Of a stretch of 64,000 nt of DNA, positions 16,570-25,071 are shown one piece after another. The notes under the pieces are model-generated. The model saw nothing but the letters and a program-made list of their open reading frames with translations, searched no databases and had not been told where the DNA came from. Position 1 is the stretch's first letter; each line of letters starts with the position of its first letter. Made by a program: the position numbers and the translations under genes. Location of the stretch: NCBI RefSeq assembly GCF_001811425.1, contig NZ_KV804697.1:20071-84070 (forward strand), written 5' to 3'. This DNA comes from Peptoniphilus_A sp001811425 (GTDB lineage: Bacteria; Bacillota; Clostridia; Tissierellales; Peptoniphilaceae).

Positions 16570-17645
16570 TATTTTAAAGCACCTACTAAATTTTCTAAAT
16601 TTTCTTCCATGATGCTAAAATAATCTGCCTTATTTTTTATTTGTTCTTCGCTTAATCCTTCAATTGGTGAAAGGACTTTCACAACGCATCCCGTTTCATC
16701 GGCAATAATTTTTGAAACCTTTGGATCAATTAACTCTTCTGTGAAAATAGTTGTGATTTTATTTTCTTTAACATAGTTAATTATCTCAGCCATTTTCTTT
16801 GCATCTGGCTCAGTTTCTGCATTTACACCCTTTATACCAATTTGAGTCAAATTGTAGTCCTTGCATAAGTATCCATAAGCTTCGTGGCTAACTACAATAG
16901 TCTTATTTGGAAGAGCGCTTAATTGTTCAGAATATTTTGCATCAAGTTCATCTAACATTTTAGCATATTTTTGGTAATTTGACTCATAATAATCTGCATT
17001 TTCTTTGTCAAGTTCCACTAAAGCATTCTTTATATTTTCCATTTCAATTTTTGCATTCTTTGGTGAAATCCAAACATGGGGATCCATTGGTCCATGGTGG
17101 TGACCTTCATGTTCATGATCCTCTTCATGAGCTTCGTGATTGTGATTGTTTTCAGCTGCTTCATGATTGTGGTCGTGATTTTCTTCAGCTGCATCATGAT
17201 TGTGATTGTGATTTTCTTCAGCCCCTTGGTGGTCATGATCTTCATCTTCGTGGTCATGACTTGACTTAATAAGGTCTACACCCTCTGAGGCTTCCACTAC
17301 TTTTAAATCTTTATTTGATAGAGAATCAATGACCTTATCAGTCCAAGATTCAAGGCCTGCACCATTGTATATAAACAAATCTGCACTTTCTAAATTTTTA
17401 ATGGCCTTAGTATCTGGTTCCCATCCATGAGGTTCAGTACCTTGTGGCATTACCATCTCAACATCAAGCTTGTCGCCAGCAATCTTTTTGGCAAAGTCAT
17501 ACATTGGATAAACTGAAGCATAAACCTTTAGTCCTTCCTTATTTTCTGTATCTTTTCCAGCATCCTTTGTTTCTGCTCCTTTAGAACAGCCTGAGAATAA
17601 AACTATTCCCGCTAATAAAAATAATATTTTCTTAATATTTTTCAT
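16569..17645 (-). CDS. znuA: Zinc-binding lipoprotein of ABC transporter, His-rich
   Basis: 358 aa. The signal peptide ends in a lipobox (LFSGC, Cys20), so the protein is anchored outside the membrane. Cluster A-1 metal-binding features include PHGWEPDTKAIK, the His in DPHVWISP, VSHEAYGYL and the C-terminal Glu/Asp segment. Between them, about residues 128-190, is an acidic His-rich loop with imperfect AAEENHDHNHE repeats, as found in ZnuA-type zinc receptors. A Zur-like operator overlaps its promoter region and a Fur-family gene is divergent. Confidence 0.9.
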   Translation of the reverse strand: MKNIKKILFLLAGIVLFSGCSKGAETKDAGKDTENKEGLKVYASVYPMYDFAKKIAGDKLDVEMVMPQGTEPHGWEPDTKAIKNLESADLFIYNGAGLESWTDKVIDSLSNKDLKVVEASEGVDLIKSSHDHEDEDHDHQGAEENHNHNHDAAEENHDHNHEAAENNHNHEAHEEDHEHEGHHHGPMDPHVWISPKNAKIEMENIKNALVELDKENADYYESNYQKYAKMLDELDAKYSEQLSALPNKTIVVSHEAYGYLCKDYNLTQIGIKGVNAETEPDAKKMAEIINYVKENKITTIFTEELIDPKVSKIIADETGCVVKVLSPIEGLSEEQIKNKADYFSIMEENLENLVGALK

Positions 17646-17666
17646 TTTTCTTTTTTCCTCCTAAAC

Positions 17667-17689
17667 AATAATGATTTCCATTAATTATT
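17667..17689. promoter_or_regulatory. Candidate Zur/Fur-family operator
   Basis: The inverted repeat AATAATGATT - TCC - ATTAATTATT matches its own reverse complement at 8 of 10 arm positions. It lies between the znuA ribosome site and the divergent fur-family gene. Position and shape suit a metal-dependent repressor that acts on znuACB. This is inferred from context and not from a tested site. Confidence 0.5.
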
Positions 17690-17742
17690 ATAGCAAAAAT
17701 TTTTCATTTTTAAAGTAATTTTTTAAATTAAATAAATTTTGA

Positions 17743-17748
17743 TATAAT
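17743..17748 (+). promoter_or_regulatory. -10 element of the Fur/Zur gene
   Basis: A perfect TATAAT sits 29 bases before the TTG start of the regulator gene. The -35 region is T-rich and poor. Confidence 0.45.
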
Positions 17749-17776
17749 ACTTATAAGATTGAAAGCAGGTGAATTT

Positions 17777-18193
17777 TTGAAAAATTTTGAAGATATATTA
17801 AAGAAAAATAACTTAAAGGTAACTAAGGGAAGGCTTGCCCTTTTGGATCTTCTATATAATTCTCATGTACCCATGAATACAGAGGAAATTTTTGAAGCTG
17901 TGGACAAAAAATCTCTGCCTAGCTTCACTTCCCTTTATAGGATGCTAAATGAACTTACTGATAAAAATATTTTGAAGAAAAACTTGTATCACAATGGGCT
18001 TTATTATTTTGAATTTGCAAATATGGGCCACAGACACTACATAGTTTGTGACAAGTGCGGCAAAATTTCTGCCATAGAAAATTGTCCAATTTCAGATTTT
18101 GAAAAAATCGCTGAAGAAGAAACTGGCTACACTGTGACAAATCACATTGTAGAACTTCGTGGCATCTGTCCTGACTGCCAAAAAGATATATAA
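17777..18193 (+). CDS. Fur-family metal-responsive repressor, probably Zur
   Basis: 138 aa from a TTG start at 17777, chosen because an AGGTG ribosome site ends five bases before it. A TTG six codons earlier has none. The N-terminal winged helix (VTKGRLALLDLLY, TSLYRMLNELTDKNIL) precedes a GHRHYIVCDKCGKI zinc-site segment. A second CxxC (CPDC) lies at the C-terminus, giving the structural Cys4 zinc site. Divergence from znuACB makes Zur more likely than Fur or PerR. It presumably represses zinc uptake when zinc is ample. Confidence 0.85.
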   Translation: MKNFEDILKKNNLKVTKGRLALLDLLYNSHVPMNTEEIFEAVDKKSLPSFTSLYRMLNELTDKNILKKNLYHNGLYYFEFANMGHRHYIVCDKCGKISAIENCPISDFEKIAEEETGYTVTNHIVELRGICPDCQKDI

Positions 18194-18315
18194 ACCACAT
18201 TGTGGAATGCTATTCACATGGCAAAATATTTCTTTACTTTTTCCATGACGGAGTTATAATATATTTAGTAAAATAAAAATTTATTTTACATCCTTTACTT
18301 ATATTTTGATAAAAG

Positions 18316-18350
18316 AAGAGGCTTCTGTTCACCCCGCAGAAGCCTCTTTG
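18316..18350. terminator. Strong bidirectional terminator
   Basis: A perfect 12-bp stem (AAGAGGCTTCTG with CAGAAGCCTCTT) has a 9-base loop and a T-rich tail. It separates the convergent zur-like and permease genes. Confidence 0.85.
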
Positions 18351-18365
18351 TCTTTGTTATCCATA

Positions 18366-19667
18366 TTAAATTAAAGTTGTTACAAAACCACCTATTAAAA
18401 TCAAAGGTATTCCATAAAAAATAAATTGTGGAACACAAGTATCCTTTATGTGATCATGTTGACCATCTACTGAAAGTCCAGATGTTGGTCCAAGAGTTGT
18501 ATCAGATGCTGGTGAACCTGCATCGCCACAAACTGCTGCAATTGTAACAAGTAAAATCGTTGCTGGAATTGAGTATCCAAGGCTAACTGCTATTGGTACA
18601 TAAATTGCAGAAATAATTGGAACTGTTCCAAAAGATGTTCCTATTCCTAGGGTAATCATAAGTCCTAAAAGAATCATTACATAGGATGCTACAAGTTTTG
18701 ATCCTCCAAGTAGAGATGTTGCAAATTGAACTAAATCATTAACTGCTCCAGTTCTTATGAGTACATTTGCATATCCTGCTGCAATTAACATAACAAAGGC
18801 GATAAAGCCCATCATATTTATTCCGCCATCTAGCATTTTTTGAATATCTTTCCATTTTATAACTCTAGTAACTACTATAAATATTAGGCCTACCAAAGCT
18901 CCTAATGGAAGTGATTCAGTGAATATTTGCACTACAACAGTAATAACTCCTGATAAAAGAACAAGAATATGCTTTTTCTCCAACTTGCTTGGAATATCTT
19001 TTACATCTTGATCCTTAACATCTTTTTGAGCATATTCTCTATCTCTTGAAAAAAATATCAAACCTGCTACAAGTCCTATAAGCATTATCACTGCAACCAT
19101 CCAATTTGTTGCAATAACATCCTTTCTCACAATAGAAAGACCTGACCTATTGAATGAATCAACTATTAATCCTTGGAATATTGCACCATATCCAACAGGT
19201 ATTGCTATATAAGGTGCCTTTAAGCCAAAGCCAAAGGATACAGAAAGCATCTTTCTATTCATTTTCATCTTATTCATATGGGATATTAGTGGCGGTATTA
19301 AAATCGGTATAAAAGCTATGTGAATTGGTACTATAGTTTCTGCCGCTATAGCAATAACAATTATAATTGCACATAGTAAAATTTTATTGTCCTTAACTAG
19401 CGAACCAATCTTCTTAGCCATTATATCTGCTGCACCAGTTTCTTGCATACAATAAGCCAGTGAACCTAATAGTATATAACTAAGAGCTGTTTCTGCATTA
19501 TTTCCCATTCCTCCTATGAGAAGTTTCATCGTTTCTGTAATTCCTGTTCCAGAAAAAAGTCCTGCACATACTGCTGAAATCATCAGCGAGAAAAATACAG
19601 GGACTTTTGCTAAACATAAGGCTGCCAAAATAATTACTGACAGCACAACTGCATTTGTAAAAATCAT
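18366..19667 (-). CDS. Na+/H+ antiporter-family permease (YuiF-like)
   Basis: 433 aa with about eleven to twelve hydrophobic segments. The pattern suits the Na+/H+ antiporter / IT superfamily, in particular YuiF-type proteins. These features include two reentrant-like regions, ETIVPIHIAFIPILIPPLI near residue 110 and AVCGDAGSPASDTTLGPTSGL near residue 385, the latter a conserved C-terminal signature. Relatives move Na+ and H+ or take up amino acids such as histidine, so the substrate is uncertain. It is a single gene with terminators on both sides. Confidence 0.75.
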   Translation of the reverse strand: MIFTNAVVLSVIILAALCLAKVPVFFSLMISAVCAGLFSGTGITETMKLLIGGMGNNAETALSYILLGSLAYCMQETGAADIMAKKIGSLVKDNKILLCAIIIVIAIAAETIVPIHIAFIPILIPPLISHMNKMKMNRKMLSVSFGFGLKAPYIAIPVGYGAIFQGLIVDSFNRSGLSIVRKDVIATNWMVAVIMLIGLVAGLIFFSRDREYAQKDVKDQDVKDIPSKLEKKHILVLLSGVITVVVQIFTESLPLGALVGLIFIVVTRVIKWKDIQKMLDGGINMMGFIAFVMLIAAGYANVLIRTGAVNDLVQFATSLLGGSKLVASYVMILLGLMITLGIGTSFGTVPIISAIYVPIAVSLGYSIPATILLVTIAAVCGDAGSPASDTTLGPTSGLSVDGQHDHIKDTCVPQFIFYGIPLILIGGFVTTLI

Positions 19668-19732
19668 TTTTCTCTCCTCTTCTTTCTAATTTCCTTTTAC
19701 CCCTTTTATACATTTTAATCTAATTTTTTCAT

Positions 19733-19769
19733 AAAAAAAAAGACTTTTCTGTAATTAGAAAAATCTTTT
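19733..19769 (-). terminator. Terminator after ftsH
   Basis: A 13-base AAAAGA(T/C)TTTTCT stem with a six-base loop (one G-U pair) is followed on the minus strand by a run of T. It lies about 90 bases past the ftsH stop. Confidence 0.65.
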
Positions 19770-19860
19770 CTATAATAAATATTAATTTAACTATGGTGTA
19801 AAAGAAAAATCTTCTTGACCTAAAATTAGTTGTTTATGGGTTTCTTATATGTTTTTGCCT

Positions 19861-21756
19861 TTACATCTCTTGGCTTTCATCTATAGACTCACCATCATCT
19901 TGGACCTCAGCTTGACTTTCTTTTTCATCGTATTCCTTTAAGATGTCCATAAATTCTTCGCCAGTAATTGTCTCTTGACGAAGAAGATATTCTGCAATGG
20001 CATGAAGGGCCCTGATGTTTTCCTTTAAAATTTTTCTAGCCTCATCGTGAGCCTGGTCAATAATTTTTTGCACTGCCTCGTCTATTTCATATTGAGTTTG
20101 TGGTGAACATTGAAGTGATGTATCTCCACCAAGGTAGGCATTAGTCATTGATTCCAGTGCAACAAAGCCAAATTCATCTGTCATGCCAAATCTTGTAACC
20201 ATAGCCTTGGCAATTTTTGTCGCCTTTTCAATGTCATTTGATGCTCCACTTGTCCTGATGTTAAAAATTAATTCTTCAGCTGACCTTCCGCCAGTTAGGG
20301 TTACAATGCTATTTATGGCATCTTCCTTAGTCATAAGGAATTTTTCTTCCTCATCAACTTGCATAGTGTAGCCAAGAGCCCCTGATGTTCTAGGAATAAT
20401 TGTAATTTTGTGAACTGGAGCTGAATCCTTTTGCTTTGCAGCAACAAGGGCGTGACCAACTTCGTGGTAGGCAATTATTCTCTTTTCCTTTGGAGAAATA
20501 ACTGCATTTTTCTTTTCATAACCTGCAAGGACAACTTCTACAGATTCTTCCAAGTCTCTTTCACTCATTTTGTCTCTACCTTCACGAACTGCACGAAGGG
20601 CTGCCTCATTTATCATGTTGGCAAGGTCGGCACCAGATGCACCTGCAGTGGCACGAGCAATTTTGTCGTAATCTATATTTTCTTCCTTTTTTATGTCCTT
20701 GGCATGAACTCTTAGTATGGCTATCCTTCCACTTAAGTCAGGTAGCTCAACTGGTATTCTCCTGTCAAATCTGCCTGGTCTTAAAAGAGCTGGGTCAAGA
20801 GAATCTGGTCTATTTGTGGCAGCGAGAATTACAACTCCAGCCTTGGCGTCAAAGCCGTCCATCTCTGAAAGAAGTTGGTTAAGAGTTTGCTCTCTTTCAT
20901 CGTTGCCAGAAATTCCAGACCCATCTCTTCTCTTGCCAATTGTGTCGATTTCGTCAATAAAAATTATGCAAGGAGCCTTTTCCACTGCTTGCTTAAATAA
21001 GTCTCTAACCTTAGCAGCACCAAGACCTACAAACATTTCAACAAAGGCTGAACCTGAAATTGAAAAGAAGGGTACTTCGGCTTCACTTGCCACAGCCTTG
21101 GCAAGAAGAGTCTTACCAGTGCCTGGAGGACCAACTAATAGGGCCCCCTTAGGTAGTTTTGCACCAATTTCTGTGTACTTCTTTGGATTGTGTAAAAAGT
21201 CCACAAGTTCTGACAAGGCCTCCTTTGCCTCATCTTGTCCAGCTACATTTTCGAATTTAATTCCATCAGTAGATTCAACATATATCTTTGCCCCACTTTT
21301 GCCAAGACTCATGGGACCAACATCGCCCATTCTCTTGAAAATAAATTTTGAGAGAAAGATCCAAAAGGCAATAAGAATTGCAAAGGTAGCAACTGTTGAA
21401 ATTATAAAGGAAAGCACTGGATTCATTTCAGGCTTATAAACTTGAGCAGACTTTACATTTTTATTTACTAACCTATCAACTAAATTTGGATCATACATCC
21501 TATTAGTTTCATACTTAACTTTCTTCCCATCTTTTTCTATTTCAAAGGCAATGGTCCTATCTCGAACCTCTGCCTTTTTAACTTCGCCCCTGTTGACAAG
21601 ATTTACAAAGGAAACATAGTCAATTTCTTTTATGTCCTTTTCCTTGTTAAGTCTTGGCACAAAAACTATGGCGACTAGGTAAAAAATCACTATCGCCAAA
21701 ATTACATAGAGAATTGTGGGAATATATTTATTAAAATTATTTTTGTTGTTAGACAA
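19861..21756 (-). CDS. ftsH: ATP-dependent zinc metalloprotease FtsH
   Basis: 631 aa. Two N-terminal membrane segments (about residues 11-33 and 110-138) flank an extracytoplasmic domain. The AAA module has Walker A GPPGTGKT, Walker B IIFIDEID and the second-region arginines ATNRPDSLDPALLRPGRFDRR. The protease domain carries HEVGH zinc ligands. The start is TTG at 21756 with an AAGGGG site eight bases upstream. FtsH degrades misfolded membrane proteins and unstable regulators. A terminator after recR lies just upstream, so ftsH seems to have its own promoter. Confidence 0.96.
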   Translation of the reverse strand: MSNNKNNFNKYIPTILYVILAIVIFYLVAIVFVPRLNKEKDIKEIDYVSFVNLVNRGEVKKAEVRDRTIAFEIEKDGKKVKYETNRMYDPNLVDRLVNKNVKSAQVYKPEMNPVLSFIISTVATFAILIAFWIFLSKFIFKRMGDVGPMSLGKSGAKIYVESTDGIKFENVAGQDEAKEALSELVDFLHNPKKYTEIGAKLPKGALLVGPPGTGKTLLAKAVASEAEVPFFSISGSAFVEMFVGLGAAKVRDLFKQAVEKAPCIIFIDEIDTIGKRRDGSGISGNDEREQTLNQLLSEMDGFDAKAGVVILAATNRPDSLDPALLRPGRFDRRIPVELPDLSGRIAILRVHAKDIKKEENIDYDKIARATAGASGADLANMINEAALRAVREGRDKMSERDLEESVEVVLAGYEKKNAVISPKEKRIIAYHEVGHALVAAKQKDSAPVHKITIIPRTSGALGYTMQVDEEEKFLMTKEDAINSIVTLTGGRSAEELIFNIRTSGASNDIEKATKIAKAMVTRFGMTDEFGFVALESMTNAYLGGDTSLQCSPQTQYEIDEAVQKIIDQAHDEARKILKENIRALHAIAEYLLRQETITGEEFMDILKEYDEKESQAEVQDDGESIDESQEM

Positions 21757-21785
21757 AATTTTCCCCTTTCTAAAGTTTTTTAAAG

Positions 21786-21810
21786 AAAAAATTTGGGACC
21801 AAGTCCCAAA
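21786..21810 (-). terminator. Terminator of dnaX-ybaB-recR
   Basis: A TTTGGGAC/GTCCCAAA stem with a three-base loop and a T run on the minus strand follows the recR stop directly. Confidence 0.8.
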
Positions 21811-21811
21811 A

Positions 21812-22414
21812 TTAATCTAGCCTTCTTCTATTTTCCATGGCAGTCTGAATGGTGATCTCGTCGTAAAACTCAAGATCTCCTCCAACTGGCAAGCCGTATC
21901 CTATTCTCGAAACTGTAATATCAAAGTCCTTTAAAATATTTTTTATATAAGTTGCAGTTGCATCGCCATCAACAGTGGGATTAGTTGCAACTATTACTTC
22001 TTTAATATTTTCCTTTTTTACTCTCTCAATTAGTTCCTTTACCCTTACATCTTCTGGCGATTTCCCCTTTAGTGGCGAAATTACACCGTGAAGTACATGG
22101 TATTTTCCACGAAAGCTGTTAGACCTCTCCATGGCGTCTACATCCTTGGGGCTTTCTACTACGCAAATAATAGAGTCGTCCCTTGTTTTACTTGAACAAA
22201 TATGGCAGGGGTCGCTGTCAGCATAATTCATGCAAATGGAACACTGAACTGTATTTCTCTTAGCAGCAATGATGGCATCACTTAAACTTACAACTTCAGC
22301 ATCATCAAGACCTATAATGTGATAGGCAAGCCTTTGAGCAGTTTTAGAACCAATCCCAGGAAGTCTGTTTAATTTTTTTATTAAATCTTCAATAGGACCA
22401 ATTTCTTTGTTCAT
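21812..22414 (-). CDS. recR: Recombination mediator RecR
   Basis: 200 aa, standard length. It contains the N-terminal HhH segment (LNRLPGIGSKTAQRLAYHI), a zinc finger with four Cys (CSIC...CHIC, about residues 56-74), the Toprim region (ICVVESPKD), and the C-terminal IGYGLPVGGDLEFYDEIT motif. RecR helps load RecA at gaps. The dnaX-ybaB-recR order is widely conserved in Firmicutes. It starts one base after the ybaB stop. Confidence 0.96.
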   Translation of the reverse strand: MNKEIGPIEDLIKKLNRLPGIGSKTAQRLAYHIIGLDDAEVVSLSDAIIAAKRNTVQCSICMNYADSDPCHICSSKTRDDSIICVVESPKDVDAMERSNSFRGKYHVLHGVISPLKGKSPEDVRVKELIERVKKENIKEVIVATNPTVDGDATATYIKNILKDFDITVSRIGYGLPVGGDLEFYDEITIQTAMENRRRLD

Positions 22415-22415
22415 C

Positions 22416-22757
22416 TTATAGCCCCGGAATATTTAATCCACCAGTTAATTTGCCCATTTGAGAATTCATTTTGTTTTCAGCATTTCTCATAGCTTCATTT
22501 ACTGCAGCAACGATTAAATCTTCAAGCATTTCAACATCGTCAGGATCAACTGCATCTTTGTCAAGCTTAATAGAAATAAGTTCCTTGTTTCCATTTACAG
22601 TTGCACAAACTGCTCCGCCACCAGAAGTTGCAGAAATTTCTTCATTTGCCAAATTTTCTTGCATTTCTTCCATTTGTTTTTGAAGCTTTTCAATTTGCTT
22701 CATCATATTATTTCTTCCGCCTCCCCCAGGGAAGCCGTTAAATCCACCTCTAGCCAT
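22416..22757 (-). CDS. ybaB: YbaB/EbfC nucleoid-associated protein
   Basis: 113 aa. After a glycine-rich N-terminus (GGFNGFPGGGG) come the family's coiled-coil helix (KQIEKLQKQMEEMQENLA), a beta-sheet core (ATVNGNKELISIKLDKDAVDPDD), and a C-terminal helix ending TGGLNIPGL. It binds DNA as a dimer. It lies between dnaX and recR, as in most bacteria. Confidence 0.93.
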   Translation of the reverse strand: MARGGFNGFPGGGGRNNMMKQIEKLQKQMEEMQENLANEEISATSGGGAVCATVNGNKELISIKLDKDAVDPDDVEMLEDLIVAAVNEAMRNAENKMNSQMGKLTGGLNIPGL

Positions 22758-22765
22758 ATTTCCTC

Positions 22766-24442
22766 CTAAATTTCTTCTATATTATTTTTTCCAAAAATTT
22801 CTTCTAAATTGTCTGCTCCAGCTTTTTGAAGTTTAAACCTAACATCAATATCCTTGCCGTAAATGGACTTTAATAGGTCTGGCAAAATATTTTTTCTCTC
22901 AGGCTCTGAACAGTAATTATAGTAAAATTCATACCCTTCTTGAAAAACTATTTCTAAAATATTTTCGTGAAACTTTTCTAGTTTAGCAAAGGTCAAAAAT
23001 CCTCCAAAGCCAGTATAGCTTTTAGATTTAAGTTCTGCTAGAATTTTTTGCCAATCGCTGTTTATTTTTTCAAGAGAAAGTAAAGTTTCTCCTTTTTGTT
23101 GAACTTCACCATTATCCTCTATTATAGCAGATTGATTTGATTTTTCAATTGACCCATCCTCTGGTCCATCCCTTAAAATATCATGGTCAGAATTTTTTGG
23201 GACTTCTTTTTTGTCAGTAGCCTTATCAAGATTTTTTTCTATATTTAATTTATTATTAACAGGTAAAACTTCTTCATGCTTAAAATTATTTGGAAGCCCC
23301 TTATTTTCAAGACCACTTAACTTATCTTCCAAGGCCTTAAGTCTTAGAGACATGTCGTCTTTTACAAGTCTCTTGCAAATTTTTATTGCATTCATTTCGA
23401 AGACCACACGCTTATTGTCTGCATATTTTATTTCCACTGCAAGATTTTTTAAAATGTCGATAATAATAAGTAAGTCTTCTAGGTCAGTTTCTCCAGCCAT
23501 TTCTTGAAACTCACTTAAGTGAGATGTGTAGATTATTTTTTTCGGGTCCTTTAAAGTTTTTACCAATAAAAGATCTCTAAAGTGATTTAAAATTTGTGAA
23601 GAAAGTGTGTTAAAGTCCACTCCCTCTTTATAAATTTCATCAATGGCATAAAGTGCCCCAGCTACATCTTTTTCCACAAGAGCTCTTGAAAGTGAAAATA
23701 AAAGTTCTGATGAGGAAATTCCAAGAACTTCCATGGCATCTTCTAACTTTATGTGGTCCCTATTCTTTGTAATAAGTTGGTCCAAAACTGAAAGGGCATC
23801 TCTCATTGCACCATCAGAAGACTTGGCAATAAGGGTAAAGACTTCCTCGTCACAGGATTTTCCTTCAAGGTCTGTAATTTTTTTCAAATTTTCTGTAATT
23901 TCTTCTATAGAAATTCTCTTAAAGTTATATTTTTGAGACCTAGATAAAATTGTGGCAGGAATTTTTTGTATTTCAGTAGTTGCAAGTATAAATATTAAAT
24001 GTCTTGGCGGCTCTTCCAAAATTTTTAAGAGGGCATTAAAGGCTCCCTTGGAGAGCATGTGAACCTCGTCAATTATGTAGACCTTGTACTTTAAAGATTG
24101 AGGCGGATAAATTACTTTTTCCTTTAGCTCTCTTATATCGTCAACACCGTTGTTACTTGCGGCATCCATTTCCACTACATCTAAAACCGATTCGCTTAAG
24201 ATAGCCTTGCAATTTTCACACTCATTGCAGGGATTGCCATCAATGGGATGAAGACAATTTACTGCACGGGACAAAATTTTTGCAGCAGATGTCTTTCCCG
24301 TTCCCCTAGTTCCTTGAAATATATAGGCGTGACTTATTTCGCCATTTTTTACTTGATTCTTTAATGAAGTTGTAACTGCTTCTTGACCACAAATCTCGTC
24401 AAAGGTTTTTGGCCTGTATTTTCTATATAATGCTTTGTACAT
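22766..24442 (-). CDS. dnaX: DNA polymerase III subunit tau (gamma/tau)
   Basis: 558 aa. It begins MYKALYRKYRPKTFDEICGQ and has Walker A GTRGTGKTS, a four-Cys zinc module (NCLHPIDGNPCNECENC), Walker B IDEVHML, and the SRC-like segment ATILSRSQK. The clamp-loader core ends near residue 370. A charged linker follows, then a C-terminal tau domain for binding polymerase. A slippery A_AAA_AAT heptamer at codons 415-417, with a -1 frame stop right after it, could also give a shorter gamma-like product. It leads the dnaX-ybaB-recR operon. Confidence 0.95.
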   Translation of the reverse strand: MYKALYRKYRPKTFDEICGQEAVTTSLKNQVKNGEISHAYIFQGTRGTGKTSAAKILSRAVNCLHPIDGNPCNECENCKAILSESVLDVVEMDAASNNGVDDIRELKEKVIYPPQSLKYKVYIIDEVHMLSKGAFNALLKILEEPPRHLIFILATTEIQKIPATILSRSQKYNFKRISIEEITENLKKITDLEGKSCDEEVFTLIAKSSDGAMRDALSVLDQLITKNRDHIKLEDAMEVLGISSSELLFSLSRALVEKDVAGALYAIDEIYKEGVDFNTLSSQILNHFRDLLLVKTLKDPKKIIYTSHLSEFQEMAGETDLEDLLIIIDILKNLAVEIKYADNKRVVFEMNAIKICKRLVKDDMSLRLKALEDKLSGLENKGLPNNFKHEEVLPVNNKLNIEKNLDKATDKKEVPKNSDHDILRDGPEDGSIEKSNQSAIIEDNGEVQQKGETLLSLEKINSDWQKILAELKSKSYTGFGGFLTFAKLEKFHENILEIVFQEGYEFYYNYCSEPERKNILPDLLKSIYGKDIDVRFKLQKAGADNLEEIFGKNNIEEI

Positions 24443-24541
24443 TTTCTCACCTAAAATAATTATACATGAAAAAAATTTTTATTAAATTAAAATTAAGGAT
24501 TTAGAGACAATTTTTCTTTTTCCAAAATATTTAACATCCTC

Positions 24542-24573
24542 TTCACATAATTTTCACATGGCAAGTATATTAT
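24542..24573 (+). promoter_or_regulatory. Possible promoter of the Ala/Glu/Lys lipoprotein gene
   Basis: TTCACA at 24542 and TATATTAT at 24566 are separated by 18 bases. The sites are moderate matches to sigma-A elements. A strong AGGAGG site follows at about 24607. Confidence 0.35.
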
Positions 24574-24622
24574 GTAGACAAATCAAAGAAACAATGTGTT
24601 TCAAATAGGAGGATTTATTAAA

Positions 24623-24892
24623 ATGAAAAATTTAAAGAAATTAGCAAGCGTTGGAATGATCTCTGTATTAATGTTAGGTATGGTAGCATGCCAAGGCGCT
24701 AACAAAAAAGCTGAAGAAGCTGCTAACGCTAAAGAAAATGCAGTAGAAGAACAAGCTGAAGCTAACGAAGCTAAAGTTGAAGCTAACGCTAAAGAAGCTG
24801 AAGCTGAAGTAGCTGCTGAAGAAGAACAAGCTAAAGAAGAAGTTGCTGAAGAAGCTGCTACTGAAGAAACTACTGAAGAACAAGCAAAATAA
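24623..24892 (+). CDS. Small Ala/Glu/Lys-rich lipoprotein, unknown
   Basis: 89 aa from the ATG at 24623, chosen for its AGGAGG site and signal peptide start MKNLKKLAS. The signal ends in a lipobox (MVAC, Cys23). The mature 67 residues are almost only Ala, Glu, Lys, Asn, Val, Thr and Gln in a helical, acidic, low-complexity pattern. No Cys, Trp, Tyr, Phe or Gly occurs after residue 26 or so. Codons are nearly uniform (GCT, GAA, AAA), typical of high expression. It has its own promoter and terminator. It probably forms an extended, negatively charged helix on the cell surface. No function is known to me. Confidence 0.7.
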   Translation: MKNLKKLASVGMISVLMLGMVACQGANKKAEEAANAKENAVEEQAEANEAKVEANAKEAEAEVAAEEEQAKEEVAEEAATEETTEEQAK

Positions 24893-24912
24893 TTTAGCTT
24901 AACTTTTTAAAG

Positions 24913-24937
24913 GAAGCCTTTCGAGGCTTCTTTTTTT
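24913..24937 (+). terminator. Terminator with TTCG tetraloop
   Basis: A perfect GAAGCCT/AGGCTTC stem with a stable TTCG loop is followed by seven T. It ends the small lipoprotein gene. Confidence 0.9.
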
Positions 24938-25010
24938 ACATAATTTTACTTTTAAATATATTTTTATAGAGGAAAGACTTTTATAATTCTTTTATTTACT
25001 ATATAAAAGA

Positions 25011-25038
25011 TTGTCCACTATTAAAAATATGTTATAAT
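25011..25038 (+). promoter_or_regulatory. Sigma-A-like promoter of the zinc-ribbon gene
   Basis: TTGTCC and TATAAT are 16 bases apart, and the gene's ribosome site begins about 24 bases past the -10. Confidence 0.6.
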
Positions 25039-25071
25039 ATTTTAATAGAAATAATGAAAGAAGGTGCTACA

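Noticed and set aside
16979..17269. His/Asp-rich frames on both strands over the znuA repeat
   Set aside because: They arise from the repeated His codons of znuA in other frames.
20717..21439. 240-codon open frame on the plus strand inside ftsH
   Set aside because: It is antisense to the conserved AAA domain of FtsH, has no ribosome site and its sequence looks like a mirror of that domain.
23207..23212. Second A6 run in dnaX as the slip site
   Set aside because: In the reading frame it is AAA AAA G, which does not fit the X XXY YYZ pattern as well as the run at 23193-23198.
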